DNA from: Gemmata massiliana
Lineage (GTDB): Bacteria > Planctomycetota > Planctomycetia > Gemmatales > Gemmataceae
Assembly (NCBI GenBank): GCA_000531095.1
Contig: HG799475.1
Location: forward strand, 44,782 to 108,781
Direction of reading: 5' to 3'
Length of the DNA: 64,000 nt
Shown: positions 39,701 through 50,324 of the stretch, piece after piece
How the letters are laid out: each line of letters starts with the position of its first letter
How positions within the stretch are numbered: position 1 is the stretch's first letter
Made by a program: the position numbers and the translations under genes
Notes under the pieces: generated by a model
Told to the model about the DNA's origin: nothing
The model's input: only the letters and a program-made list of their open reading frames with translations
Database searches by the model: none

Positions 39701-40266
39701 GCGTCCCGGGCGCGCGTGAGGCGCCACCCGACTGACCCGACCGGGCACCCGATTGCCAGGGCCACCTGCTCGTAGGTGCGGCCCTCCAGGTACGACAGCA
39801 CGAGCGGCACGCGGTGCTGTTCCGGGAGCCGGTTCAGCTCCTCGTGCAGTACAATGTGCCCGTCCTCGGGCACGCTGGGGGGAGCGATCACGGACCGGCA
39901 CTGTGCCCCGGCCGCTTCGAGCCGCTGGCGCCGGGCGGCGTTCGCCCGTGCGCGGCACGCGAGCCGAAACGCGACCGTGTAGAGCCAGTCCGACACGGGG
40001 CGGTTCCGGTTGATTGCCGCGGCCCGGTGAACGAGCACCAGGAACGTGGCCTGGAATGCGTCGTCGGCTGCGTTGGGATCGACCAGAACGCGCCGGCAGA
40101 CGCCGAAGACGAGCCGACTGTACCGGCGCACGAGGCACTCGAACGCGGACTCGTCGCGCCGGTCCACGAACCGCGCGACGAGTTCGCCATCGGGAACGTC
40201 CTCGCGGGCGTCGCCGATCAGGTTCCGGACCTCGCGCATGAGTCGGCCGGTTTCGGGTGTTGACAT
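36742..40266 (-). CDS. ECF sigma factor fused to membrane helix and WD40 repeats
   Basis: A 1174-residue fusion. Residues about 30-90 hold sigma region 2 (ESAFECLVRRYSRLVFGVCRRVLVDPNAADDAFQATFL). About 138-186 hold region 4 (RLPEQHRVPLVLSYLEGRTYEQVALAIGCPVGSVGWRLTRARDALRVRL). A hydrophobic helix (WVAAAVVLAVGLCGGTAWLA) follows near 260-280. The rest is a long series of WD40 repeats (for example KGIVTAGRDNTIRLWDRATGQVV). This layout places the sigma domain inside the cell and the propellers outside, so the protein could sense and transcribe in one chain. The start at 40266 was taken because the sigma domain follows; AT-richer upstream sequence may hold its promoter. Confidence 0.92.
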   Translation of the reverse strand: MSTPETGRLMREVRNLIGDAREDVPDGELVARFVDRRDESAFECLVRRYSRLVFGVCRRVLVDPNAADDAFQATFLVLVHRAAAINRNRPVSDWLYTVAFRLACRARANAARRQRLEAAGAQCRSVIAPPSVPEDGHIVLHEELNRLPEQHRVPLVLSYLEGRTYEQVALAIGCPVGSVGWRLTRARDALRVRLTSRGVVCPVAGVATLIVSAGTGTTAPAPLFDTTVRAGLWFAGRSADGTTHAAPSAQVLELARGTIGTMTTSKWVAAAVVLAVGLCGGTAWLARSAAMSAPPPPVADQPAPTAKPAKPNEVPDGASARMGTAQFRHGDVVFFIAYTADGKGIVTAGRDNTIRLWDRATGQVVRQFERAEGKKEPLAQKPAMPAMSGKMMSTTPPDDFPVALAPDGKMLVAAKDRTITVWDTATGKKLHALTAAAEVTELEFAPDGTALVSADANNAVVLWNPVEGTARKTFEPKAGAKGATKTGAAVSPAGTHIVQQLIEPETGNGSLRVTELATGTALPDIKLSVGGAQNIAFSPDGKYLAWASFTDGITVWDVGAHKEVNRFGSGTAMKPRFFGKSLRIAADNKTVAVTLSNDAIELWDIAEGKLKQTIGGYTAEPSGRVAVRIVRGGGSRMTHTDLALAPDGKTIAVSLGSAAVRQFDTGTGKEIAATPGHLSGIMAVGSDGKTVVTVSRESVRVWDRAGGAVRHWALTPPAISVAVSPDAKVVATSSGNGVVRMWDAARGEQVREIDTKRGDVAGIAFSPDGKLLATKAELNSAVNLWDANTGAHVRTIGQDGEPVFSGGRVTLDISGMQTPVIRFSPDGRLIAAASDKKQLRVWDAATGTAVCDIAAPKSLGVAFEFSANGHVLALLTQDGTVTGYEIATGEKRFVTRGAGDGSAANHPRDIAGGTAAISALGRGFANAGAIGFTADGRFLFSAAGTSALRAWDTLTGQEIGHLKGHSGSVSHLCVTGGNVLVTGSVDTTALTWDLSKLTRVELTRDTPLPAADLDQLWADLAKPDPAVALTATRKLLTDRKQAVTYLSERLRPVPVVEDARIAELVTDLGGNFNARRKATAELERLGAVAVPHLRKALEGAPPLDLKQRVEALLQKATVSKLTEDQLRELRTVELLEQAATPEAKRVLEALAKGAKGARLTLEASAALARLTATK

Positions 40267-40808
40267 AGCATGGGTCTCATCCGGGATCGCTCGGACACAG
40301 AGTAATTGCCCCGCCGAAACCCGGCGCATAGGAAATTCTCGCGCGACTTTATTCCGGACTGCCGGATCAACGGACGTGGTCGGGGGAAATCGGTGCGATC
40401 GCTTGATCCGGGAGCGAAATGGGACCGAGTTCGACGACTTGTCGGTAGCTGTGGTATTGGGACACGGACGCCGCTACTGCAATGCGCGGGGACAATAATT
40501 CCGAAACACGGGGTTATCGATTTCCACAATTTAACTAGCGATTTTAAAAGAATTTGTGGCGAATGAATGTGCGTACCGCGGGGGAATTATCGTCCCAAGT
40601 GATGTCCAGCAAACAGTTGTGAGTTGGTGTTGATTCCTGGTTACTATTGCAATTTTCTGATCTTTTCAGTTGAGCTGAGGTTGCCATCCGGTTCGCCCAC
40701 GTTAAACACCAGTTGGCCCCCGTTTGTCTACGACCCGGTTCCGTCCGGACGGTAAGAGGGTAGAGCGACTCTGGCACCTCGCCCGCCGCTCGACCAGCGA
40801 GGACAACC
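40267..40808. other. AT-richer gap without gene
   Basis: No coding frame of note. Bases 40500-40700 are clearly AT-richer than the surroundings, and this stretch probably contains divergent promoters for the sigma-WD40 gene (minus) and the WD40 fragment (plus). No consensus promoter could be assigned with confidence. Confidence 0.45.
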
Positions 40809-41173
40809 GTGTTAAACTATCTTACGCGAACCGGTTACGTGGTTCTGGCCGTCGCGGTACTGATCGCTGTCGCCCACCGAGCCTCGGTCCGTTCCGAGCG
40901 CCCACTGGGGCGAGCGATTTCGATCCGTCGGCCGAAGTGGTGCTCGGGAGCCTAAATGTTCCGGTGGACGAGCACGTCGTCGGGGTCGCGTTTGCTCCCG
41001 ACGGGCGCGCTGTTGCGACCGGTACTCGTGCCGGGCAAGTGACCGTGTGGACCGCGACCGGTGACCGGGTTCTCGCTTGGCTGGCCCACCCGAAGCCGGT
41101 CCGCGCGCTTTGCTTTCTGGTCGATTCTCGGTCTCTGATTTCAATTGACCGGGAAGGCACGTTAAGAATGTGA
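40809..41173 (+). pseudogene. Truncated WD40 protein with signal anchor, frame broken
   Basis: A GTG at 40809 opens MLNYLTRTGYVVLAVAVLIAVAHRAS, a signal or anchor helix. A shift at the G run 40907-40910 leads into SDFDPSAEVVLGSLNVPVDEHVVGVAFAPDGRAVATGTRAGQVTVW and a second WD40 blade, LIISIDREGTLRM-like, ending at TGA 41171-41173. One extra G would join the two frames. The protein then stops after about two blades, far short of a propeller, with IS630 debris following. It is probably a remnant of an exported WD40 protein. The first break may be a sequencing error, whereas the truncation is probably real. Confidence 0.6.
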
Positions 41174-41230
41174 TCCCTTTCATCCGGTGCGGTGCTACGG
41201 GCCGCGGCGCGTGGGGGAGATCCCACGATA

Positions 41231-41793
41231 TCAGCAGGGGTGACTCGGGCGCGGCACCCGGCGCGCGAACCCGAGCCCGACGAGCCATCGCCAACCGGTC
41301 CGGGTAACCACCTCGGCGCCCCACCGGTCGCGCACGTAACGGGCCACCTTGGGACCGGACCACAGACCCCGTCCGGCGGGTCCGCCTGGAGCGCGGTGTA
41401 CAGGTGCTCCTGTTGGGCCGAGGTCCGTAGCGGTTCGGATCCGTTGTCCTTGCGCCCGTCCGTCAGCCCCTCGGGGCCGCGCGCGTTCCACCGCTTAAGC
41501 AGGGTTCGTCCCCACGACGCGGTAAGCCCGACGGATGATACCGAATCCAGTTGATTAGTAACCATCAGCCATTTCGCAAGTGGTTGCCCAATAGCAACTT
41601 CTGCGATGACTTATGAGCAACGGATCAACGCGATTTGGTATGACGCGGCCCGACCGGTGGACATCGGCTGGTCCGAGTGGGTGACCCGCCGAATGATCTG
41701 CCACCGCGTCTTCTCAGCACCGTCCGGGCAGGTGCGGTACCGCCGTGCGATCTCGGCCGGCGGAACGTGCTCAAGCGCGGGTAATCGTTTCAT
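41231..41793 (-). pseudogene. IS630-family transposase remnant (N-terminal half)
   Basis: In three minus-strand frames the sequence reads PPAEIARRYRTCPDGAEKTRWQII, then GRTLLKRWNARGPEGLTDGRKDN, then GLWSGPKVARYVRDRWGAEV with GWRWLVGLGFARRVPRPSH. This is the order seen in the helix-turn-helix half of IS630 transposases. The DDE catalytic half is absent and the frames do not join, so the element is dead. No terminal inverted repeats were found. It lies between the WD40 fragment and the giant PKD gene. Confidence 0.75.
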
Positions 41794-41862
41794 CGCTTTT
41801 CCTCCCCTAGAATTGGAGAGGGATAGCCTTCAATGAGATCCGGTATCAGTGGCCAGACGCGA

Positions 41863-44800
41863 TCACGGGTTGGGGAACCCGAGCGTCTCGCTGGCCGCGT
41901 CGTCGGTCGCGTCGTCGCGGGTGGGATCGAACAGGAACCAGTCGCGGCCCGCGGCGCCGGTCAGCCGGTCTGTGGAGGAGTCGTCGAACACGGTGTCAGT
42001 TGCCAATCGGATGCCTCCGGAAATTGTGCCGGTCGACTGGAGCGCGGCGATCCGCTGGGTGTAGGTCTTGGTCGGGTCGACCCACACACCGTGGAGGGCC
42101 GTCAGAGCGCCGAAATCATCGTCGTAAGCGGTGAAGCCCGCGATCAAGATGTCTTCTCCGCTGCTGCCGGTGATCCGGTCCGTCCCGTGTCCGCCGATCA
42201 GCAGGCTTCGCCCGGTGCTCCCGACCAGTTCATCGTTCCCGTCGCCACCGACGAGGATCGACGGCCCCGACCCGTAGACCCGGAGCACGTCGTTACCCGC
42301 GCCCCCGGCTACCAGCACCCGGGTGAACGTCCCGGAGATTTGCACGTTGTCGTCTCCGTCACCCGCCGACACCGTGGCCGTATTGAAGTTCCCGGACACC
42401 TGAACGGTATCGTTCCCGCTCCCCGCGCTCAGAATTGCGTCGCGGAAGTTCCCCGACACCTGGGTCTGGTCGTTGCCCGCTCCGCCGTCCGTGAAGAGGT
42501 CGCGGAACGTGCCCGACAACTGGATCTGATCAGTCCCCGCTCCCGCATCGACCAGAACGTCCTCGAAATTACCGCTAATCTGGACCTGATCGTTTCCGCC
42601 CTGACCGTAAGCGGCGAGCCGACCGGTGCGGGCGAACGAGCCGAGATAGGTGCCGTTCAGGTTCACCGTCACGGAATTGCTGCCGCTGAGCTGGATCTGG
42701 TCGTTTCCCGTTGTCCCACCAACGACCAGAGCGGTCTTGGACGGGTCGGTCGGGTCGGTCTGTAACTCGACCGTTTTGATGACAACTTGCTGTGCGAACG
42801 AAACCGTCCCCCCGTCGTCGTCGCGGACCGTAACGGTGACCGTGTAGGTGCCGGTCGCTGCGAAAGCGTGCGCCGGGGCGCTCGTTGTGCTGCCGGACAG
42901 CCACCCGCTGACCGTACCGTCGCCGAAGTTCCACTGGACTTCGTGCGTGTCGATCGTTCCGGTGTCACTGAACCCGACCGAGAACGCGAGCGGTTGCCCG
43001 CGCACGCCGCTGAACGCGACCGGTGCCCCGCCCAGTGTCGCGGTCGTTTGCGTACCGGCTACCGGTCCCGTGAGCGAACCGATGATCGGGGCAATGTTGT
43101 TCACCGTGACCGGGACCGTTGCGGAAGTCGCTCCCGCGTCGTCGTCCGTGACTGTTACGCCGATGGCGTAGGTGTCGCTCACGGTTCCGGACGGAGCGTC
43201 ATCCAGGTAGCGGTGCGTGGCGGTGAAGGGGCGCTTCCCGTCTAGCCTCGATAACGGCGAAGAGGGGCGTTTCGGCCGAGAACGCCCCCCAACGGGCACC
43301 GATCTCCACGTTGTTGTAGTTGAAGGCGTACCCGGTCGGGCCGACGAGATCACTCGGTTGGCCGGTGGCCCAGTTCGTGTAGCTCGGGGACTCACCAGAG
43401 GCCCATTGAAGCGGTCTATCGGTGCCGCCGTCGGACAACCCGATCCAGGTCTGCACGTCCCCCTGGAGCGCGGCACGGCGGACGTAATGGAAGAGGAACA
43501 GGTTTTCTGCGTTCGAGTTGATGGTGACGAGGTGGCCGCCCATGCGCCGGGCCTCTGCCTCGGCGTCCGCCCACGAGAGCGGCGTTGAGATAAAGTGGTA
43601 GGTGTGGCCCCCGAATTCCGCACTGGCCGCGAGGCCAACACCCGGGGATGGTGTGCCAGGGAACGCCGGGACCGCAACCTGTGAGGTCGAACCGTCCTTC
43701 CAGTCAATCGTGACTGTGTGCGCGTCGAGCGTGCCGCGGTCGGTGAAACTTCCGGTGAGCGTGACCGAGCCGTCTTCGTTGATCGTTACCGCGTCGGTGG
43801 AAACGGTCAGGTCGGTCGGGGCCGCGTTGGTCACCGTGGCTGTTGTAGTGGCACTCGAAGTCCCCGCGTCATCGTCGGTGACGGTGACCCCGATCGTGTA
43901 CGTGTCGGTCGCGGTGTCGTCCGCGTAGCGGTGCGACAGCGTGAAGGTCCGCGTGGGGTTCACCTCGACGACCGCGTAGGCGCCCCAGTAAACGGCGCTG
44001 TCGCGCGTGCCGGCGAGGTCGTTCCACCACCCCGGGCCGTACCCGTAGGCGTAGTTGGTGATGGCGAAGTCTTCCGTCACCTGTGGCGGGTAGTCGTTCG
44101 GCTCACCGTCTTGCACGAACCAGTTCGTGTACGTGATCGGGTCGCCCGAAACCCACCCGAACTGCCCCTCGTTCGCTTCGTCGTTCAAGCCGATCCATGC
44201 CAGGGCGTAGTAACCGAAGTTCGACCGGAGCAATTCCGAGACGAACGTGTTCTCGGCCGCGTCGTTGATGGTGACCAAGTTCCCGCCGAGCCGCTGGGCC
44301 TGGTCCTGGGCCTCGAACCAGGACAGCCCGGCCTGGCGGATGACGTAATAGCGGTGGCCGTTGTATTCGACCGCCTGCGACACCGAGACCGTCGCCCCGC
44401 CACCGAGAACCGTTTGCGACCCGTCGCCCCAATCCACCGTAACCGTGTGGGTGTCGTTCAACCCGGCGTCGGTGAACGTGCCGGTGAGCGTGACTGTCCC
44501 GTCCTCGCCGACTGCGGGGCCGACTTGGAGTACGGGGGAAGTCGGGGCGACGTTGGCCACGGTGATCGGAATGCCCGGCCCCGTGGTCGTGAGCAGGCTC
44601 ACGTCGTCCAGGTTGACGTTGAAGTAGAACAGGTTGTCGTCCAACTCGAAGCTGAGCCGGATCGTCTGCCCCGCGCGCCCAACCAGGAGTGCGGTGAGGT
44701 CGAAGGAGCGGCGGTTCGGCCCGAGCTGTTCGACCGGGTCGCCGGGGTTAGTCGAGAACACGGTCGCCAGTTCGTTCCCCGCAGCGTCGAGGACGCGCAC

Positions 44801-47800
44801 CCGCCACTCCTGGTTCGGGTCGCTGTACTGGGAGTAGTGGTTCCGAATCCGGTCCGACCAACTGAGGACCGCGGACGTGATCCCGGTGGGCACCACGATC
44901 GGGGCCGACAGGATCAACCGGGACGGCCCGGACTGCGACGCGAGGGCGTCGAACTGCCCGGAAATCGGCGCGGTGGGCAGTCCCGGGCCGTCCGGATCGG
45001 TGCTCCCGGAGTTGAGCGACCAGGTTCCGCTCTGCACGTTCGTGGTCCAGCCCGTGAAGCCCGACTCGAACCCGCCGTTGGTAACGAGTTCCTGGGCGCC
45101 GCCCCCACTGAGCCCGCCGTCGTCGTCGCGGACCGAGACCCCAACCTGGTAGACGTCCGCGGGCGTGCCGGTCGGGTTGTCGTCGGTGTAGACGTGGGTC
45201 GCGATGAAGGTCCGGTCCGCGTTCACCACTGCCGTGGAAGAGGTTCCGTCGCCCCAAGAAACCGTGACGGTGTGAGTGTCGGCCGCGCCCGGGTCGGTGA
45301 TCCGCCCGGTAACGGTGGCCGTACCGCCCTCGTTCACGACCGGTGTGACGCTCACGTCGGTGGCCGTCGGTGCGACGTTCGTGACCGTGATCGTCGCGCC
45401 CTGTCCGCCGCTCGCGCGGGCCGCCCACTTCACGCCGTCGACGTAGAGTTGCAGCACGTCCGCGTCGTTCAGGGTGCCCGAGAAATAGTTGCCGGCGTGG
45501 TGGAATGCGACCACGTGCCCGGTGCCGAACTCGCGCACCGCGACCGCGTCGTTACCGAACTGGTCCCGCATCAGTGCGACCGCCGGTTGAGTCGCGTAGC
45601 TGCGCACCTGCCCGACGTTGTACGACGCGCTGAAGAACGCGGGTGATGGGACGTTCGCCAGGATCGGGTGCCCGGACTGCCCCGACACGTCCGTCAGTGT
45701 GAGATTGCCGGAGCTGTTACTGACCGCGTTGAGGAGGACCAGGTCGCGCATCTGCTGCATGTGCCCGATCGAGAATTCGTAAGCGTTCCACTCGTTGCCG
45801 ATGTACCCGCCGCCGTTCTGAACGTAGTTCACGAGCGCCGTCTGCCCACTGACCGGCATATCGGTCGGCCACGTGGTCCCGTTGAGGTGAATGACCGCCT
45901 CGTAGGGCGTTAGGAACGGGTTCGACCCGTTGAACAGCGTCTCGTCCGTCGTGCTCAACGAGACGTTCATACCCGCGGCCTGGAGCGCGTTCCGGAGCGC
46001 GATCGTACCCGGGGCCGTGGCCGCATCGTAGATGATGAGCACGTCGGTCGTCCCGGCCGCCGGCCCGCCGAACGAACCCGTGCCTCCGACCCCGACCCCG
46101 CCGTCGTCGTCGGTCACCGTCAGGGAAACGACGTAGGTTCCGTTGTCGTTGGGGGTGAAGGTGAACGTGGAGCCGTTGGTCGGGGTTCCGGTCGCGTAGG
46201 GTACCCCGTTTTTCGTCACGCTCCAGGCGTAAGTGAACGTGTCCCCGCTGCCGGGATCGCTCACCGTGCTCCCGAGTGTAATTGCTGTACCTTCGGGGCT
46301 GTTCGCCGGCGCCCCGGTGATGCTAACCGTCGGGGCGACGTTGGTCACTGCGACCGTGGTCTGGTAGTCGCTGAACCCGCCGTCTTTGTCGAACACTCGG
46401 GCGAACACGGTGTACGTTCCGTTCTCCGGGAACGAGAACTGCTGCGCACTTGCCGCGCCCGCGGTCGCGTAGCTGGTGGCGAGGTTCGCCGCACTCGTCG
46501 AGAAACTGTACCGCAGACCCGCGCTCAGGTCCGTAGCCGAGTCCACCGGGTTGGTGAGGCTGACCGTCGCGGCACTTCCTTCGCCGACCGATCCACTGGT
46601 CGAGATGGTCGCGGTTGGGGCGGAGTTGGTCACCGTTGCGTTCGTGGTGTAGTCGCGGAACCCGCCGTCCTTGTCGAATATTCGGGCGAATACGGTGTAA
46701 GTGCCGTTGTCCGGGAACGTGACTTGCCCGCTCGCGAGCGGGCTGGCGCCGGCGTAACTGGTCGCCAGTCCCGCCGCGCTGGTGGCGAAAACTGTAGCGG
46801 AACCCGGCGGCCTGGTCCGCGGTCGACACATCGGTCGCGCCGGTGAACGTGACGGTAACCGGCACCGCCTCGGGTACGGGAGTGGCACCCGAGAGTGTGG
46901 CAGTGGGGGCAACGTTCGTTACAAGAATCGTTGCTGATGCGCCCGGTCCACCGGCCCCGCGCCGGCTCGCCCACTTTACGCCGTCGATGTAAAGCTGCTG
47001 CAATTCCGTGTCCGATAGCGCGGTCCCGCCCGAGTAGTTGCCGGCGTTGTGGAACCCGACTACCCGACCGGTGCCGAACTCGCGCACCGCGAGCGCCGCG
47101 TTGCCGAACTGGTCGGTCATCAGCACGGTCGTCGGGTTGGTTGCGAACGTGTGAACGGGGCCGATCAGCGCGCTCGCGTTAAACGACACCGAAGCCGGCA
47201 CGTTCGCCAGAATCGGGTGCGCGGATTGGGCGGCGACCTCGGTCAGCGTCAGCGTGGTGAGGAACCGCTCGCCCTGGTAATCGAACAGGACCAAATCCCG
47301 CATCGGCCCCATCGAGCCGAACTGTGTCTCGTACGAACTCCACTCGCTCCCCAGATACGCTCCGCCGCTCTGAACGTAGCCGACCAAGGCGTTCTGCCCG
47401 GCCACCGGCATGGGGCTCGACCACGTGGTGCCGTTCAGGTGGATGACCGCCTCGAACGGGGCCAGGGACGGGTTCGTTCCGTTGAACAGGGTTTCGTCGG
47501 TCGAGCTGAGCGCAACGTTGAAGCCGGCCGCTTCCAGGGAGTTCTTCAGTGACTGGGTTTGGGCATTGAGCACGTCGTAGATAATCAGCACGTCGGTCGG
47601 CCCGGTACCCGTTGTGGCTCCCGACGTTCGGCCGTCGGGGGCGGTCACCGTGAGCCCAATGACGTAGGTTCCGTTGTCGTCGGGGGTGAAAGTAAAAGTG
47701 GGGTCGGTCGAGGTTCCCGTTGCGTGGGACGCTCCGTTTTTCGTCACGCTCCACGCATAGGTGTAAGGGCCGGTACCGACCGTGTCGGTCACGGCGGCGC

Positions 47801-48524
47801 TCACAGTGACCGCGCTGCCCTCGGCACTATTTGCAGGAGCCCCGAAGATCTGAGCGGACAGCCCGTTTTCGACCGGCGGCGGGTCACTGGCTGTGACCGT
47901 CACATCGTCGATGTTCCACGAACTCATTGTGAACGCGCCGGAGCTGCCGACGCTGAACCCGAACCGCACCTGCATGTTCGCGTTCTTGTAGGCCGAGACG
48001 TCGAACTGCTGGCGCTGCCACGAACTGTCCTGGGTGCCGGGCGAGCCGGCCGTTTGCCAGACCGTCTGCCAGTTCGCGCCGTCGAACACTTCGACCCGGT
48101 TCGCCATGAACGGCGCGTAGTCGCTGTTGAGCCAGCGGTAGAACTCCAGCGTGACGGGAGCGGTCGCGCTGGCCGTGTTGATCGTCGGGCTGGTCAGATA
48201 GTAGTAGTCGTGGATGGTGGTCGCTGCGTTCCCGCCGATCTTTACCCCCGCAACGCCGTTATCGCCCGTCGGGGTGTGATCGAGAGCCGGGTCGGGGTTC
48301 CCCGTCGACTGACCTGCGGAGAGCGTGGCTGAACCGATTTGCCATTCGGTTCCCAGGATCCAACCGGCACTATTGTCGGAAAAATCCTCGGAAAATAGGA
48401 CGGACGGCACGAGGCGGTCTTCGAGGCGCGCGACGCCGAGCGGCGCCCGACGGGGGCTCCGGCGCGAAGACGGTTTGCGAGTGACCGGCTTCCAACGGCG
48501 CAACCACGACTTGAGCGAAAACAT
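41863..48524 (-). CDS. Giant exported PKD / C-type lectin / calcium-repeat protein (two frame breaks)
   Basis: About 2,220 residues if read through. The N-terminus is basic and includes LEDRLVPS, a planctomycete export-associated signature. In order follow a jelly-roll domain, PKD-like repeats, and two copies of a GATase1/ThuA-like module (DVLIIYD to DGVKWA, about 47.6-46.95 kb and 46.05-45.4 kb). Next come two C-type lectin domains (about 44.4-43.9 and 43.65-43.25 kb) and GGxGxD calcium-binding repeats (42.6-42.1 kb). The frame changes at A runs 46788-46791 and G runs 43228-43231. Removing one base at each restores RYSFATSAAGLATSYA and REAPFTATHRYLDD. It is likely a surface or matrix adhesin. 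Confidence 0.85.
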
Positions 48525-49112
48525 GCGGGAGCTCCAATGTGGGTGACGAGATCCGACGCCAACGAACCTGACAAGTGGACAACGGGACCGGGGCGCCGTT
48601 ATGAACGGACGACCCCGGACCCACTGCCCTGGCAGCGGGTTCAGACCGCAGCACGGTCGGACGGTGCCACTCGTGCCCCGGTGCGGAGACACGGGGGTAC
48701 CGTCTGTTCGGGGGTGGTATTAAGTGCTTGGATTGCTTTGATTGATACGGCGGTCGAAATTGCGACTAAGAGTCGCGGGTCGGTTTATAGACGAATTGGG
48801 GCGATCAAAAACGCTCATAACACTGTGGATAAGAGAGGTAGTACGATCCACAACGAACCCCGGGGAAGGGTTTAGGGCGATAATTGTGAGAAAGGTAATC
48901 GAGCGGATCGAGAGACACAAGGACAGTTGCGCAACTTTTACAAAGAGGTTACGTCGAAGTTTGTTGGGAATTCGCGGTGCTTTGAACGCACGATCGGGAA
49001 TTCCTCCGGTTCTCGGCGCGGCGATGTACCGGAACCGTGTCGCCGAGCGGGGTAACCGCGCGAATCACGGAGCAACTGAAGAGATTCGCGACACTGGCGC
49101 CCTTTGCGCGCC
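48525..49112. other. Gap without gene upstream of giant PKD gene
   Basis: No coding frame shows conserved sequence. The stretch 48715-48960 is noticeably AT-richer and likely contains the PKD-gene promoter. It also contains one perfect DnaA-box match (TGTGGATAA, 48824-48832), which alone is not evidence of an origin. Confidence 0.45.
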
Positions 49113-50324
49113 TCATTTCGCACGCCACAACGTGCACGCGGGAGTATATGTCTCGATCTGTCGAATCAGTTTGGTAGTCGGCTCTCCGAAGTGCGTGGGG
49201 GCGAGCCGGGTGGCTTCACGGAGGTGTTCGAGCGCCGAACCGGGGCGCCCGCCGTCGTGGTAGTGCCGCCCGAGTTGGAAATGGAAGTGTGCGGCGCGGT
49301 CCGGTAGCAAATCCAACCCGCGCTTCAGCGCGCGCTCCGCGTCTGCGGGGCGCCGATCGGCCCGGGCGTTAAACGTGAGCCCTTCAATGGCCGTAAAGCA
49401 CATCTCGCGTGCCGGCGCGTTCGTTTCTGCGCGCGGCGCCATTTTTTCCAGCACGCGCGAATACAGTTCGTCACTCTCCGCCCACCGCTCTTGATCGCGG
49501 TACACGGTTGCGAGGAGTAATGTCGCGGTATCGTTCGCGGTGAGCGCTTCGAGCAGTGCGGCGGCTTCGTCGAGTCGATCGAGTTGAATCATCAGGAGAG
49601 CGCGGTTGAACCGGTCGCTCGGTTTTGCGTTCGCCGAGCGCGGTTGATCCCCGGACCGTTTGAGTCGCGGAATTACGGTGGCGAGATCCTTGTGGATCGC
49701 GGCGGGTAGCTTTTTGCCAATGGGCCGATCGCTCCCGAGTTCGATCAGCCCCGTCAACACGGCATCGGCGCGCACGACCCGTTCGCGCTGGATCAAGTCG
49801 CCGGCCTGTTCAGTCCGCGCTGCAATAACCGCTTCGGCGAACAGGCCACACGGAAGAACCGCGCCACCCGCGGCCAACCCGAACAGCACGCCGGGATTCA
49901 CAAGCGGACGGGCATTTGAATCGGGCGCGTCCGTAGCCCAAACGCACCACGGCAACACTATCGTGAAAGCGATCGTAGTGCGAAACACCAGGAGCGGGAC
50001 AGCCCCGAACTCACCCCCGCTAATAGCATCGCCGAACGCGGCGCACATCTGCGTTCCGAGGGCAGCAACTCCCAAACCAGTTCCCACCCACAGCACCGGG
50101 GCAGCACCGTTCACTGCAGGAACCGAACGCAGCCACCCGGCAACGAGTAACCCCGGCGGCAGCGCGGTCACGAGGTGCGCCACGAGCACCCGCACCCACC
50201 CGAACGGAGGGGCGGTCAGTCCGGCAGCGCGGCGCTCGTCTGCGGCCCCGAAGTGCAGGACGCAGGTGGGGACCACTACCGCGAGAACGCACCCGACGGC
50301 GAAGCGTAAACCCGAGGGCATCAT
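49113..50324 (-). CDS. Membrane protein with C-terminal TPR-like repeats
   Basis: A 403-residue protein. The first 220 residues contain about five hydrophobic segments (RFAVGCVLAVVVPTCVL and onward). The C-terminal half has tetratricopeptide-like helical pairs, such as FNRALLMIQLDRLDEAAALLEAL, AERALKRGLDLLPDRAAHFHFQLGRHYHDGGRPGSALEHLREAT. The start at 50324 overlaps the stop of the upstream gene (ATGA), so they are translationally coupled. The function is unknown; TPRs suggest a protein-binding role next to the membrane. Confidence 0.75.
   Translation of the reverse strand: MMPSGLRFAVGCVLAVVVPTCVLHFGAADERRAAGLTAPPFGWVRVLVAHLVTALPPGLLVAGWLRSVPAVNGAAPVLWVGTGLGVAALGTQMCAAFGDAISGGEFGAVPLLVFRTTIAFTIVLPWCVWATDAPDSNARPLVNPGVLFGLAAGGAVLPCGLFAEAVIAARTEQAGDLIQRERVVRADAVLTGLIELGSDRPIGKKLPAAIHKDLATVIPRLKRSGDQPRSANAKPSDRFNRALLMIQLDRLDEAAALLEALTANDTATLLLATVYRDQERWAESDELYSRVLEKMAPRAETNAPAREMCFTAIEGLTFNARADRRPADAERALKRGLDLLPDRAAHFHFQLGRHYHDGGRPGSALEHLREATRLAPTHFGEPTTKLIRQIETYTPACTLWRAK

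Noticed and set aside
40501-40566. CCACAA...TTGTGG inverted pair as operator or promoter element
   Set aside because: Short, widely spaced, imperfect; no supporting copy elsewhere.
48824-48832. Perfect DnaA box (TTATCCACA on the minus strand) in an AT-richer gap
   Set aside because: Only one box, no cluster, no dnaA/dnaN nearby; a 9-mer match by chance is plausible in 64 kb.
49064-49140. Possible small gene with a cysteine-containing N-terminus antisense to the gap
   Set aside because: Several overlapping frames of about 60 codons, none with a ribosome-binding site or recognisable motif.
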